Source of the DNA: Bubalus kerabau
Lineage: Eukaryota; Chordata; Mammalia; Artiodactyla; Bovidae
DNA length: 64,000 nt
Direction: 5' to 3'
NCBI RefSeq assembly: GCF_029407905.1
Contig: NC_073628.1
Span: forward strand, 49,993,501-50,057,500
A program made the position numbers and the translations under genes. Shown here piece after piece: positions 35,701 through 46,165 of this stretch (its first letter is position 1; every line of letters starts with the position of its first letter). The notes under the pieces are model-generated. The model was not told the DNA's origin. It was given only the letters and a program-made list of their open reading frames with translations, and did no database searches.

Positions 35701-35762
35701 ATTGGACACCTACCAACATGGGGAGTCCATCTTTCAGTGTCATGTCTTTTTGCCTTATAAAA
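32759..35762 (-). mobile_element. Nearly full-length, inactivated BovB (RTE) LINE
   Basis: Three kilobases of reverse BovB contain, in - strand order, the endonuclease N-terminus (35330-35545, NQGKLEVVKQ, DDHYIYYCG), linker frames (34303-34509), the reverse transcriptase core (AKTFDCVDHNKLW, 33725-33949; RYADDTTLM with catalytic YADD at 33527-33538) and the C-terminal region (33153-33419; 32725-32961). The reading frame is broken into at least six pieces by stops and indels, so it cannot be functional. TAAAAGT occurs at both ends as a possible short target duplication. It is much more diverged than the short BovB pieces at 39.3 and 54.8 kb. Confidence 0.95.
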
Positions 35763-35834
35763 GTTAGATATACTTAATAACTATGTCAGGGATATATCAA
35801 GTCCTTCCTTGTTTGCAGTTCAGGTAATTTATAA

Positions 35835-36020
35835 ACCTCATCTCATTTTATAGTCACAGTGGTCCCATGAAGTAGAGATGAACATTCCCATTTTATGAGT
35901 CAGGAAGGAAACCAAAGCTGAGAGAAGCAAATTTGAGTTATTTGCTCAAGATCATTTAGCTGGGAAGTGGGGAAGCTTAGAACCAAACCTAGATCTTTCT
36001 TGACTCCTGTCCACTGTCCT
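35835..36020 (-). repeat. MIR SINE
   Basis: AACCTCATCTCATTTTATAGTC..CATTCCCATTTTATGAGTCAGG..CTGAGAGAAGCAAATTTGAGTTATTTGCTCAAGATCATTTAGCTGG is a near full-length reverse MIR. Confidence 0.88.
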
Positions 36021-36262
36021 TCAGGCTGGTTCTTGGATGGAGAACATCCAGAAACGTACTCATAGAGTCAACACCCATACTGAAAACATTCACTGTGAAA
36101 ATAAAAGTAGAACAAAAAGCTTGCAGAATATTTAAATGTAAGGGCAAAAGGGCTTTGGCAATGTATATAAGTATTTTGCATAGAGGCATTTCTTCTGAGA
36201 CAAGAAGGGGCAGGGCACAGCATTTAAAAGAATGACACAATTTGAGGATGTGATATAAACCG

Positions 36263-36850
36263 ATCTGAACCAACCAGGTCCAAGATGGCGGATGAGCTGA
36301 CTTCCACTAGACCTTGAGCCTAGTGTATGCACATTAGCATGCTAAGTGGCACCCCACAGGCATCATGATAGTCCCAAGGCCAGCTATAAATGTCAAAGGA
36401 GTGGACAGTGTCCCAATTCCTAGCAATTCTCACTACTTCCCCAAAATAGCTGTGACAAGGAAAATTCAACAAATCCTCCACGTAATGCTCAGTTTGGCAT
36501 TTTTGCTTCTGTAACCCAGCTTGCTTATTGCATCAGCCAACCACCAGAGATGGCGCCCAAAGAAGGGAGTTTAAAGTGCGGACCTGGTTGAGAACAGAAG
36601 GCACATTGCGTGTTCTCATCCTTGATTGGCTCCCCTTAAGAAACACATCCTTTGCATGAAAGTTCTGCCCTGCCCAATAGCTTGTGTGTATATAAGAGCA
36701 GCAAAACCTGAGTCGGGTGCTCAGCCTTTGGAGGTGACTCTGCTGGGCCAGCACCAGTTTGAAATAAACAGTCTTTTCTGATCCTCCGAGTGCGTGTGGC
36801 TTGTCTCTTCCCATGAGCCAAATATCTGCTGTCACACTGCTGTTAACAAC
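36263..36850 (+). mobile_element. Solo ERV LTR (class I-like)
   Basis: A U3-R-U5 arrangement is visible: an AAGATGGCG motif near the start (36283-36291), TATATAAG at 36691-36698, the polyadenylation signal AATAAA at 36762-36767, a GT-rich stretch after it and an end in TGTTAACA. No internal retroviral gene is recognised on either side. The left boundary is uncertain and the family is not named. Confidence 0.6.
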
Positions 36851-37125
36851 TGGGGTACCAGCCCTACTCATTAGCATATGAGGTTGCTCACCCCTATAAA
36901 AGCAGACAACCCCATGTCCTTATGCCTCTCTTGCCTTCCAAGATGGCCACACTGTGCAGTGTGTTTCCTCCCTGAATAAGCCTTTTTTCACTTCACCGTG
37001 TCTCGCTCTTGAGGGAAGCTGGGAACCCACACTTGACGGCTGTCTCAGGGACTCGCCTGAAACCCGGGACTGACCATCTCTAGCGCCCCACTCTCCTTCG
37101 TGCAACACTTCTTTCCTTCAACAGT
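36851..37125 (+). mobile_element. Second, different ERV LTR fragment abutting the first
   Basis: CTATAAAAGC (36894-36903), GAATAAGCC as a weak poly-A signal (36974-36982) and a U5-like stretch (CTTGAGGGAAGCTGGGAACCC..GGACTCGCCTGAAACCCGGG) follow without a gap. It again carries an AAGATGGC motif (36941-36948). It has no sequence match with the first LTR beyond these motifs. Confidence 0.55.
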
Positions 37126-37500
37126 CACTTAGTGGGGGTCTACTCTGTGCCAGGCACTCTTCTAGGTGCTGCAAGGGTAGCAGTTCATCAGGTGGAGTCA
37201 AAGCTCCTACCTTTGCAAGGCTTACATTCTAGAGAAGAAGACAGGCAATAGATAGGTAAACAAGTATGCAAATGAGATAAGACAATAAGAGCGGAAGAAA
37301 ATAAAACAAGGAGGAGGAGACTTTAGGTGTGGTGGTCCGAGAACGGACGTGCGTGTTCTCTTGAGAGATGGTGTTTGAACTGAGGCCTGTGTGATGAAGC
37401 AGGAATCAGCCTTTCAGGTCTGGGGGGAGTGGAGGCAGGTAGGGAGATGGATCCTGGCCAAGGGAAGGGGGAGGACAAAGGCTTAAAGCAGAAACAAGCT
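37126..37500. repeat. Ancient mammalian interspersed repeat, family unresolved
   Basis: TACTCTGTGCCAGGCACTCTTCTAGGTGCTGCAAGGGTAGCAG..GGCTTACATTCTAGAGAAGAAGACAGGCAATAGATAG is a wording repeated many times in mammalian genomes. Related text occurs at 62.1-62.5 kb. Confidence 0.6.
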
Positions 37501-38084
37501 TTACGTGTTCAAAGAAAACAAAGAATTGCTGACTGAGTAGCTGGCATCTGGTGACAAGTAATCAGTGTTTTGGAAAATAGAGTTGAATTTGTTAACTATT
37601 TGAACTTGTTAAGATTTTGCTTTCAAAAGATTGGCAAGGGGATACAAAAGAGGACAGAACCTCAGAAGAGAAACCCTCTGATAGGATCCAGCAGAATCCA
37701 AATGCTAGTGGTCTGGTCTTGGCAGAATTCTTAAGAGAAGCATGGATCCCTGTAGGTCTCCTTCAGGTAATGAGGGGTCCCAATGACAATTTAATTGATC
37801 ATACAGCAGCTCAATGGCTTAAGACAAAAATACTATCTACATACCGGATTTGCACTTTTCTGAAGCAGTTTTGCAATGAGATTTAATGTGGCCCTGAACC
37901 CACTGGGAACTGAAAAGCAAGTATAAACCCTTATAGATGCTTTTCCAGTGAATGGAATAGAACAGGAGACAATTAAAAGAATAAAATCATTCTTAAGCTT
38001 TTTCAAGTATTTTGGTGAAATGATGGAGTCATTTTACTTGAAGTAGTGCAAAGCAAAATTGAATAAGAAAAGAAGCGCTGCGTC
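37501..38084. other. Unlabelled intronic DNA
   Basis: The 89-codon frame at 37617-37886 (+) has no known motif and no acceptor/donor pair. No repeat recognised. Confidence 0.45.
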
Positions 38085-38460
38085 TTTGTGGTTAAGAATG
38101 AGGATTCCTGAGTCAGAAAACTTGCTCAAGATTCAAAGCTCTCACTAACTGTGTAACCTCTGCAAGTTGCTTGGTCTTTTTTGTTGTTGTTGCAGTAAAA
38201 TTGCTTTACTGTGTTGTGTTAGTTTTTTATATACAAAAAGTAAATCAGCTATATGTATAATGTGTACATATATCCCCTCCTTCCACCCCGCCTCCCATAA
38301 GTCACTTGGTCTTTCTGAGACTCCATCTCTTCTTCACCTGCAAAATGGGGATGATAATAGTATTTATAATTTAGGAGCAATATTTTAGAATTGCCAGGAT
38401 TAAATGAGATGTTGCAGGTAAAGTGCTCAGCATATTACCAACCACATGGAAAATAACTCA
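38085..38460 (+). repeat. MIR SINE split by an L1 3' end
   Basis: GTTAAGAATGAGGATTCCTGAGTCAG..TGTGTAACCTCTGCAAGTTGC before and CTTGGTCTTTCTGAGACTCC..GCAAAATGGGGATGATAATAG after the L1 form one MIR. Confidence 0.85.
38180..38298 (-). mobile_element. L1 3' UTR fragment with target duplication
   Basis: TTGTTGTTGTTGCAGTAAAATTGC..GTACATATATCCCCTCC is a short reversed L1 end. AAGTTGCTTGGTCTTT (38164-38179) and AAGTCACTTGGTCTTT (38299-38314) flank it, dating it after the MIR. Confidence 0.85.
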
Positions 38461-38935
38461 TGAAATGGTATCAGTTGTTAGCTATTTTAGAAAAATGTGT
38501 GACTGTGTGAGGAAGACAGAAAAAAAAAAAAAAGAAAGAAAGTGGTTCTGAACACAGCCGTTGCCTAATCGTGGCTAAGCATTGTGGTATCTGACAAGAT
38601 GCTGCTTCTTCCTGGGCTTTAGTTTCCTCATCTGCAAACCCAAGGGATGTCAGGCCAGGTAGTAAAGGCCCTCAGATGCATCTGGCCTTGAACATCTACT
38701 GTTTGAATAAGTTCATCACAGAAACCTGGTGTTCAGATGTGATCTAAAACTATGTGACCATTGATCCTGACTTGCCTAAGACTGAGGGGTTTCTTGGGAT
38801 GTAGAACTGGGATTTTCAGTGCTAAAAACCAGGATATTCTTGGGAAATGGTTGCTCACTCTCCAAAAGTGTTGCTTCCAAGAGGAGGCAAAGGCAGTGGA
38901 GAGGAAGCTCTGGTTAAATGATATTTGACTGGCAT
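38461..38935. other. Intronic DNA with poly-A and MIR trace
   Basis: A 15-A run at 38520-38534. 38600-38660 (GGGCTTTAGTTTCCTCATCTGC) is a + strand MIR trace. The rest is unlabelled. Confidence 0.45.
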
Positions 38936-38948
38936 TCTCTTAGCATTA

Positions 38949-39163
38949 GGGGCTTCCCTGGTGGCTCAGAGGTTAAAGCGTCTGCCTGGAATTCAGGAGA
39001 CCCGGGTTCGATCCCTGGGTCGGGAAGATACCCTGGAGAAGGCAATGTCACCCCACTCCAGTACTCTTGCCTGGAGAATTCCATGGAAGGAGGAGCCTGG
39101 TAGGCTACAGTCCATGGGGTTGCAAAGAGTCAGACACAACTGAGCTACTTCACTCTCACTCTC
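38949..39163 (+). mobile_element. Bov-tA SINE (GTTAAAGCGTCTGCCTGGAA subtype)
   Basis: Low-divergence copy with intact A and B boxes (GGTTCGATCCC). Perfect 13-bp duplication TCTCTTAGCATTA at 38936-38948 and 39164-39176. Confidence 0.95.
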
Positions 39164-39176
39164 TCTCTTAGCATTA

Positions 39177-39316
39177 CCTATCGGTCACTTTATTAGGTTC
39201 AAGTACCTGCTTGCACCGTGGGCCTGGTCCCTTTTTTCTGAGCCTGACAGGAGTGGAGAGAGGACTTTTCCCATCGTCACCCACCATGCTGTTTCATGAC
39301 ATGTAAAAATGCTTCC
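39177..39316. other. Short spacer
   Basis: No recognisable feature between the SINE and the BovB. Confidence 0.5.
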
Positions 39317-40026
39317 ATGGAGAGTGAAAAACTTGGCTTAAAGCTCAACATTCAGAAAACGAAGATCATGGCATCCGGTCCCATCACTTCATGGGAAATA
39401 AATGGGGAAACAGTGGAAACGGTGTCAGACTTTATTTTTCTGGGCTCCAAAATCACTGCAGATGGTGACTGCAGCCTTGAAATTAAAAGACGCTTACTCC
39501 TTGGAAGGAAAGTTATGACCAACCTAGATAGCATATTCAAAAGCAGAGACATTACTTTGCCAACAAAGGTTCATCTAGTCAAGGCTATGGTTTTTCCTGT
39601 GGTCATGTATGGATGTGAGAGTTGGACTGATGAAGGCTGAGCACCGAAGAATTGATGCCTTTGAACTGTGGTGTTGGAGAAGACTCTTGAGAGTCCCTTG
39701 GACTGCAAGGAGATCCAACCAGTCCATTCTGAAGGAGATCAGCCCTGGGATTTCTTTGCAAGGAATGATGCTAAAGCTGAAACTCCAGTACTTTGGCCAC
39801 CTCATGCAAAGAGTTGACTCATTGGAAAAGACTCTGATGCTGGGAGGGATTAGGGGCAAGAGGAGAAGGGGACGACAGAGGATGAGATGGCTGGATGGCA
39901 TCACTGACTCGATGAACGTGAGTCTGGGAGAACTCCAGGAGTTAGTGATGGACAGGGAGGCCTGGCGTGCTGCGATTCATGGCGTCGCAAAGAGTAGGAC
40001 ACGACTGAGCGACTGATCTGATCTGA
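39317..40026 (+). mobile_element. BovB LINE, young 0.7-kb 3' fragment
   Basis: C-terminal BovB ORF from EKLGLKLNIQKTKIMASGP to the natural end at RTRLSD, carried in two overlapping frames (39296-39640 and 39609-40016) because of a small deletion near 39630. It ends in GATCTGATCTGATAA. High match to consensus indicates recent insertion; no endonuclease or YADD core remains. Confidence 0.94.
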
Positions 40027-40199
40027 TAAAATTTAAGAGAGTGCCTTGCAGAGCTGACTGATTGAGTGCTTGTAAGCAGAAAGGTATTATTTTCTTTCCA
40101 TTTCCAACAATAAATAATACAGAATTTCAAGGTTTCCCAGAAGATGCTCTGAAATAACTTTGGAATAGGACTGGGGTCCTTCTTTCCTGTGTGATTTTG

Positions 40200-40690
40200 T
40201 TACCAAGTCCAAACTTGCACTGATCTCTGCGTGACAGGACATAAATTAAGAGGTGAGATGTTGGTGCTTTATGTGGAAAGCAGCAGACAGAAGATGGTGA
40301 ACTTGTGTGCAAAAGAAGCCCCTTACCCCAGCTGGAATTCAAGCATCCCTTGAACCAGTAGGAGAAGGGGTGTGGCTGGTTGTTGCAAACTTCTTGGTAT
40401 AGGAATCCTTTGTTCTTGCAGCTGTCCATGTAGGTCGGGTCATGTGTTCTTACAATTCTTCAGCAAGACAAATGTTACTCTCTGTTCAACAGCTTTTTAT
40501 CTCTAGATGAATGGAAAAGTGTTATACCTTTAAAGGTCAGAGCCTTTAGAATGGACTATCCTGTATATTTCAGGCTATAGGCAACATTCTTAACATGTAG
40601 CAAAAGCAATAGAATACAATGTTAAGTAAAAGCAACAGATGTGATATGGAGTCAGATTTGTTCTTCGCTATTACACCTTCCCTGTCTCAT
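40200..40690 (-). mobile_element. ERV LTR, same family as the 50.1-kb copy
   Basis: Shares GTGGCTGGTTG, CTTTGTTCTTGCAGCTGTCCA, ATCTCTAGATGAATGnAAAAGTGTTATA, TATTTCAGGCTATAGGCAACATTCTT and ATATGGAGTCAGATTTGTTC in the same order as 50.1-50.6 kb. No coding remnant adjoins. Confidence 0.78.
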
Positions 40691-40860
40691 CTTAATACCA
40701 TGAAAGGTCCTCTCTTCCTTGTCTAGCTGACCAACTGCTTGTTTCAACCAAGAAACTCCATGCTGAGACGGCTTCCCTTGCTTTCCCAGGTAGCGTTCAA
40801 GGCGGACTCCTCTGTGCCCCCATGTTGCCTTTCTTCATAATTCTACCTGCTTCTCCAACA

Positions 40861-41126
40861 TTTTGCTAAGTCACCTCAGTCGTGTCTGACTCTGTATGAC
40901 CCCATAGACGGCAGCCCACCAGGCTTCCCCATCCCTGGGATTCTCCAGGCAAGAACACTGGAGTGGGTTGCCATTTCCTTCTCCAATGCATGTAAGTGAA
41001 AAGTGAAAGTGAAGTCGCTCAGTCGTGTCCGACTCTTCGCAACCCCATGGACTGCAGCCTACCAGGCTCCTCCATCCATGGGATTTTCCAGGCAAAAGTA
41101 CTGGAGTGGGGTGCCATTGCCTTCTC
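40861..41126 (-). mobile_element. Bov-A2 dimeric SINE
   Basis: Both monomers and the AAAGTGAAAGTGAAGTCGC linker. CTCCAACA recurs at 40853-40860 and 41127-41134. Confidence 0.93.
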
Positions 41127-41134
41127 CTCCAACA

Positions 41135-42576
41135 GTTTAGTTATAATTATTTATCCATTGCCAGTACCGTCAGCATTCTCAGAAGGCAAGTACCCTAGTT
41201 GCAAGCAGCCTTGGGACAGGAATAGTAGTTCACGTAATATTAAAAGTTCAGAGCCCAGAATGGCTGATGAGACAGTGGAATGTATCTTTCCCTCTGTCCT
41301 GTCTGCTGCTCTGGTTTTTAAATGCAGAACCTTTTAGTGATTTTCTTTTCCATGGGAAAAATGAAACTCATTACTCTAATTTCAAACCTTAGTCTATCTA
41401 GCATGAGTTCCAGGTTTTCTAGGGCCAGGGTACCAATGTGACTCACAAGAATGAAAACTGCAGCAAAATTAAATAATTCTGTTGAATGGATACTAAGCCA
41501 GGCGCCAGTTCCATGACACATAGCATTGACATGTACAAGTACTAATTATCCACTAATTACAACCACAGCAGAATTGAGCTCATTTTCACTGAGAAAGAAG
41601 GAATGACACAGTGTTGTGAATGGTTTAAAAATCTACTGTCAGAGTCTGTATGCACAGCCATTTGTTCAGAAGGTACTGAATTTCTCAGTGTCAGCCAAGA
41701 CAATGATATTTTCTTTTAACATGGGTGGCATGTTTACTTGGCTTGCTGGTTTTTAAATCAGTGTCTCATGTTACTCATCCACTACAAACTGGTAGCCCCA
41801 AAGAGGGGATGCTAAATTGCTGAAAATGTAGAAGAAACATCTTAATGATTCTGCTTCTGGCCTCTTTGCTGGGTGGCATGGGAGGGAAAGTCAACCTTGG
41901 GATGACAAGAGAAGGAGTAAGACAGAAAGCTGAACATGGCCAGGCAGCTGACCCAGTGCCAGAGGCGGCCCTGAGTTTCCAGGTTACTCCACTTCAGGTC
42001 GGCCCTCACTGTTCCCACGCCTGAAACAGGAGGAAAGCCTAAGCGTGCTTCTGCCACCTCTCCAAGGGAACCTGTAAGAGGAAAGCCTAGCAAATGACTA
42101 CGGTATACCAGCTTAAGGGCACACATTTGAAAGTCATACAGAGCTAGCTAGTGGCAATGTAACTCTTAATAAATGGCATGCCTTTACCTTTATGTTGATG
42201 TTTTTAATAAACATGGAATAATCAAGATCTAGCGACAGATGCTACGGTGGTCTTCAAGGCTGCCCACCTCCCCACAACTCCCCACACCAGCGCCACCCCT
42301 GTAGAAACAGTATTTACTGCTCTCTGATTTTATCCCAGCTTTTATTCTTTCAGTGATTCACTTACTTGACAGGTCTATCAGGTTTGTTGTGTTTTTCATT
42401 TTCTGAACAAGAAACTCAAATGGCACCTAAGTCACTCTTTCACTAAGACGTGGCTGAGCTACCCCATTAGTGCACTCCTGTTACTAGATTATTGGTTGCA
42501 TTTTGGAAGGATCAACAGGTTAGCATCCACCTGGGAGTGCAGTCCTACAAGGCCCTGTGACTCCTCTCCCATTTCG
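41135..42576. other. Unlabelled intronic DNA, repeat-poor
   Basis: No young repeats over 1.4 kb. Frames of 67-94 codons carry no motif. 42170-42230 has AT-rich AATAAA-like words, not tied to any transcript. Confidence 0.5.
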
Positions 42577-42717
42577 CTCTTCACTTTGGCGCCTGGTGGG
42601 CCCCGAGGAAGCAGGGCTCGGCTGCTTTGTCCAGGCCTCTCTCGTTCTTCACTCCGGCGCACCTGGTGGGCCCCGAGGAAGCAGGGCTCGGCTGCTTTGT
42701 CCAGGCCTCTCTCGTTT
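42577..42717. repeat. GC-rich tandem duplication, two ~70-bp units
   Basis: CTTCACTTTGGCG and CTTCACTCCGGCG each start a unit containing CCTGGTGGGCCCCGAGGAAG and GGCTCGGCTGCTTTGTCCAG. The inner starts are 42592 and 42662, giving a 70-bp period with the body identical. CpG is high against AT-rich flanks. Frames across it are by-products of the duplication. Confidence 0.9.
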
Positions 42718-44741
42718 GTCGCAGCACCCCCGCCACTCTTGTTATTCTTTGGAAAGTGAAACGTGGGCTGAACCCGCTCTGGCAGGTTGGCAGTTTCTGC
42801 TTCTATGTGACAGATTCTTGGATAAATAACATAACTTAGTTAAACAAAAAGTAAAGCAAAAAAGAAATAAAATACACGTTGGAAAGAGTCAAGAAAAACT
42901 CATTAGCATTGGCAATCTGCCATCTCCCCCCATTAACCTCAATTAACCACGCAGACTGCAGACTCTGACGTATAATACCAAAAAATGTGGCTTTGTGAAC
43001 TTGTAATATTGTATGTTGAAAACCCAAAATACTAATTATCACAGCACATAATTTCATTTTCAATTTATTTGGAAGCTTTTGCCCAAAGGCATGGAAGCTT
43101 TTGTAAGTCATAATATAAATGCTGAATGCTCCTTCTCAAGTGTGTGGACCATTCCCTGCTTTGGATGATACTACACGTACCTGTGTTCACACACACTTCC
43201 ATGCACACTTTCTGTCGCATAGTTCATTCATCCAATAGACTAATATATATTGATCACCATCCATCGTCCTTTGAAAGCTATAAACATTAGCATAGGCTCG
43301 TAAAAGCTATTCCTTTAATGAACATTAAAAGAATGAAAATATAGTGGCCCTGGAGAAGCCAAAGTCTGTTGAAGAAAACAAACATGCAAATAAAATACAA
43401 AGTGATGAAGCTATAATGGAATCGTTCATAAATTTCTATACAAAAGAACAGAGGGAATATTCAACTCCTCCCTGAATTGATAAGGCATTTTTTTTTCTCA
43501 AGGAGTTAGAAAGGATTCTAATTCGTTTATTTCCACTTATATTTTTAAAGGAGAAAAATAGCATATATTACCTGTAGCATGGAAAAAGTTAATTGCTTCC
43601 TCATTAAATCGCTACTATGTTACAGAGGAAGAAACTGAGGCACATAACATTTTTAAAGGCTCGCACAAAGTTGCTGCATTTATTGATAAATGATTAACTA
43701 CAAATTTCATTATCCTTGCAAGAGATGGTACGGCTCCCCAGAAAAGAGGAGCACCATAAACTTCCATTAATTCAGACTGATTTTGAGGAAAATTTTACAG
43801 AGGTTGAAAATGCATATTCTAGAATATTTCAGGAAACGCTCGTTTCCTGCTTTCAAATACACAAGTCAGGTTAATGCTACTATTAACAAAATGTTGCCAA
43901 ACAAAAGACCTGCTTGGACAGACTCTAATGAATAGTTAAGGTAGGCCATTTGCAATTAGAACATCAAAATGGGGGTTGTTAAAATTAAAGTGCTTTGCAA
44001 ATGGTTTGTCTGGAGTACATTAAATATTCTCCTGGGACCTTTCCACCCTATTAATTTACCTGGGTAGTACAAAGGTAAACTTCAACCAGCCACAGAACCA
44101 TTACAGATTCTCAGATAGCGAGAATGAAAAATAATGAGGTTTTATAGTGTATAAAAATGTAAGACAAAAGGAAACGATTGAATTATGTGAAAATTAACTG
44201 GAAAATGTGTGATATTTTTTAAAAAGTGTTGTCAGCCTTCTGATAACTTTGAAAGCTCTCCATAACAAGTGATGTTTTTCCTAGACTTTTTTAATTGGGT
44301 TTCAAAACATGGCTTCTACCTAAGACCTCGTAGAGCAAAGATGATCTTAAAGGACTGCATGCCTGCAGAGGACCTGTGTGTTTTCAAGACTTTGCACATC
44401 CTCTGAGTAATTTGCACTTTACCCATCCTCCTGATTTTGTCTGTCATGTGAAACCAGATATAGAGAAAATTATTTGCAGTGAAATCATTTCTACAGGGAG
44501 CGCAGTGGTGGTTTTTCACACCTCTGGAGTATGGCAGAAACGAAACAACTTTGTGGTGTTCATTTGAATAAACAGAAGGAAACTGCAGCTTTTAGTTGCT
44601 TGGCTATTATTACATTTTCAAACATTGTCAGAGGTGACCAACCTAGAGACAATAAGGTTTTCCTTTACAGTGTAATCAGAAATAGCATCCCATTGCTCTT
44701 TGGGTTTTTAATAAAAGTAAAAAATAATGCACTGCTTTTAT
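42718..44741. other. AT-rich repeat-poor block
   Basis: Two kilobases without any SINE, LINE or LTR I recognise, with many TAAT and TTTGCAAAT/ATTTGCAAT words (for example 43950-44010) and a perfect 8-bp palindromic pair at 43830-43849. Candidate conserved noncoding DNA, by impression only. Confidence 0.45.
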
Positions 44742-44773
44742 AGATGCTGTTCCTATTTTTAAGAACAGCATCT
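44742..44773. repeat. Perfect 11-bp inverted repeat
   Basis: Arms AGATGCTGTTC (44742-44752) and GAACAGCATCT (44763-44773) with a 10-nt AT-rich loop. Half of it may belong to the MIR that follows. Confidence 0.85.
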
Positions 44774-44774
44774 G

Positions 44775-44985
44775 CTACGTGCAAGGCACTGTGCCAAACA
44801 GTTCATCTGGATCACTTCTAACCAAAAGCCTATTAGGGAGTTATTACATCCCCACGTCAGACCTGACGAGACTGAGATCAGAGAAGTGATGTCATCGGTC
44901 CTTGGTCACACAGCTAAGAAATAGCAGAGCCAAGTTTTAAACCTAGATTTCCCTTTTGCATTAACCTTCTGTCTCATGATTCTTA
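44775..44985 (-). repeat. MIR SINE
   Basis: CTACGTGCAAGGCACTGTGCCAAAC..TACATCCCCACGTCAGACCTGACGAGACTGAGATCAGAG..GGTCACACAGCTAAGAAATAGCAGAGCC is reverse MIR with the accompanying 'gcaaggcactgtgc' lead. Confidence 0.85.
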
Positions 44986-45351
44986 GCTACAGGTGTGACA
45001 TTTTAACTTCCTCCAACGTCTCTGTTAGAATCTGATTCACCATTAAGGGTCCAGGACAAATTCAACTTATTCCCTCATCTTTTCCAGTTGTACAATTCAG
45101 CAATCTTTCTTTCTTCAGGCTACCCACAGTCGTGCAAGGCATGTATTAGCTCACTCCTAATGTCACAGTTATTTGCATGCCCGTCTGTCTTGCTTATTAA
45201 ATTGTTAGTTCCTTGAAGGCAAATATGAGAGCTTACTGTTGTAAGATGCTGTTGTATCATCATGGCTCTTGCCACTGTACCTCCTAGAAAAATATGCTTT
45301 TGTGGGAAAGAGGTCACATCACATAGAGGTGGGGTTTAACACTCTGCTATA
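44986..45351. other. Intronic DNA with an L2-like piece
   Basis: 45150-45260 (TATTAAATTGTTAGTTCCTTGAAGGCAAATATGAG) resembles an L2 3' end on the + strand. Nothing else recognised. Confidence 0.5.
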
Positions 45352-45358
45352 AGGATCC

Positions 45359-45568
45359 CGGGGCTTCCCTGGTGGCTCAACACTAAAGAATCCGCCTGCC
45401 AATGCAGGAGGTGAGGGTTTGATCCTTGAGTCAGAAAGATCCCCTGGAGGAGGGTGTGGCAACCCACTCTAGTAACCTTGCCTGAGAAATCCTGTAGACA
45501 GGAGCCTGGCAGGCTACAGTCCATGGGGTCAGAGAGAGTAGGACATGACTTAGGGACTAAACCGCAGC
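45359..45568 (+). mobile_element. Bov-tA SINE
   Basis: GGGGCTTCCCTGGTGGCTC head and body ending GACATGACTTAGGGACTAAACC. AGGATC on both sides is a weak duplication. Confidence 0.9.
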
Positions 45569-45923
45569 GAGGATCGTGAGGGCCAGGAGACGCTAGGCGA
45601 GGAGCAGCAGTGTGAAAGAGTGTGCCAGGGCCAGGACGCCAGGCTGTGACTGGGATGATCCAGAGTTAGGGGGACACGCCAGACCTGCAGCAGAGCTGAA
45701 GTCAGAAGAAGCCCAGCAGCCAGAGCTCAGTCGTTTTCCCAGAGAGTTCACAACAGAACCTTGCAGAGTTCAGAGGAAGACATACTGGAGGCCATGGGCC
45801 AGGTGCCTCACTTTACTGACCTTTCATTGTTTTGTATTATAAAGTCAAGTGTTGTTTATTCTGGGGAAATGAAACGATTTAGATAAGCCAGAAAACCTGA
45901 CTACCACAACCCCAATACCCATT
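45569..45923. other. Unlabelled DNA
   Basis: G+A-rich stretch 45570-45790 reads like old repeat sequence but I cannot name it. No exon support. Confidence 0.4.
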
Positions 45924-46136
45924 GGGGCTTTCCTGGTGGCTCAGATGGTAAAGAGTCTGCAATATGGGAGACGGGGGTTGGATCCCTCAGTTGGGAAGGT
46001 TCCCTGGAGAAGGAAATGGCAGCCCACTCCAGTACTCTTGCCTGGAGAATCCCATGGATGGTGGGGCCTGGTGGGCTACAGTCCATGGGGCCTCAAAGAG
46101 TCGGACATGACTGAATGACTGACACTTTCACTTTTG
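45924..46136 (+). mobile_element. Bov-tA SINE
   Basis: Head GGGGCTTTCCTGGTGGCTC, shortened tRNA part (GTCTGCAATATGGGAG), full body ending in ACACTTTCACTTTTGC. Confidence 0.92.
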
Positions 46137-46165
46137 CATTACCCCTTAATAACATCTGTATATAC

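Noticed and set aside
42496..42839. Three overlapping frames (70-90 codons) with a repeated peptide
   Set aside because: The peptide repeat is only the translation of the 70-bp DNA duplication.
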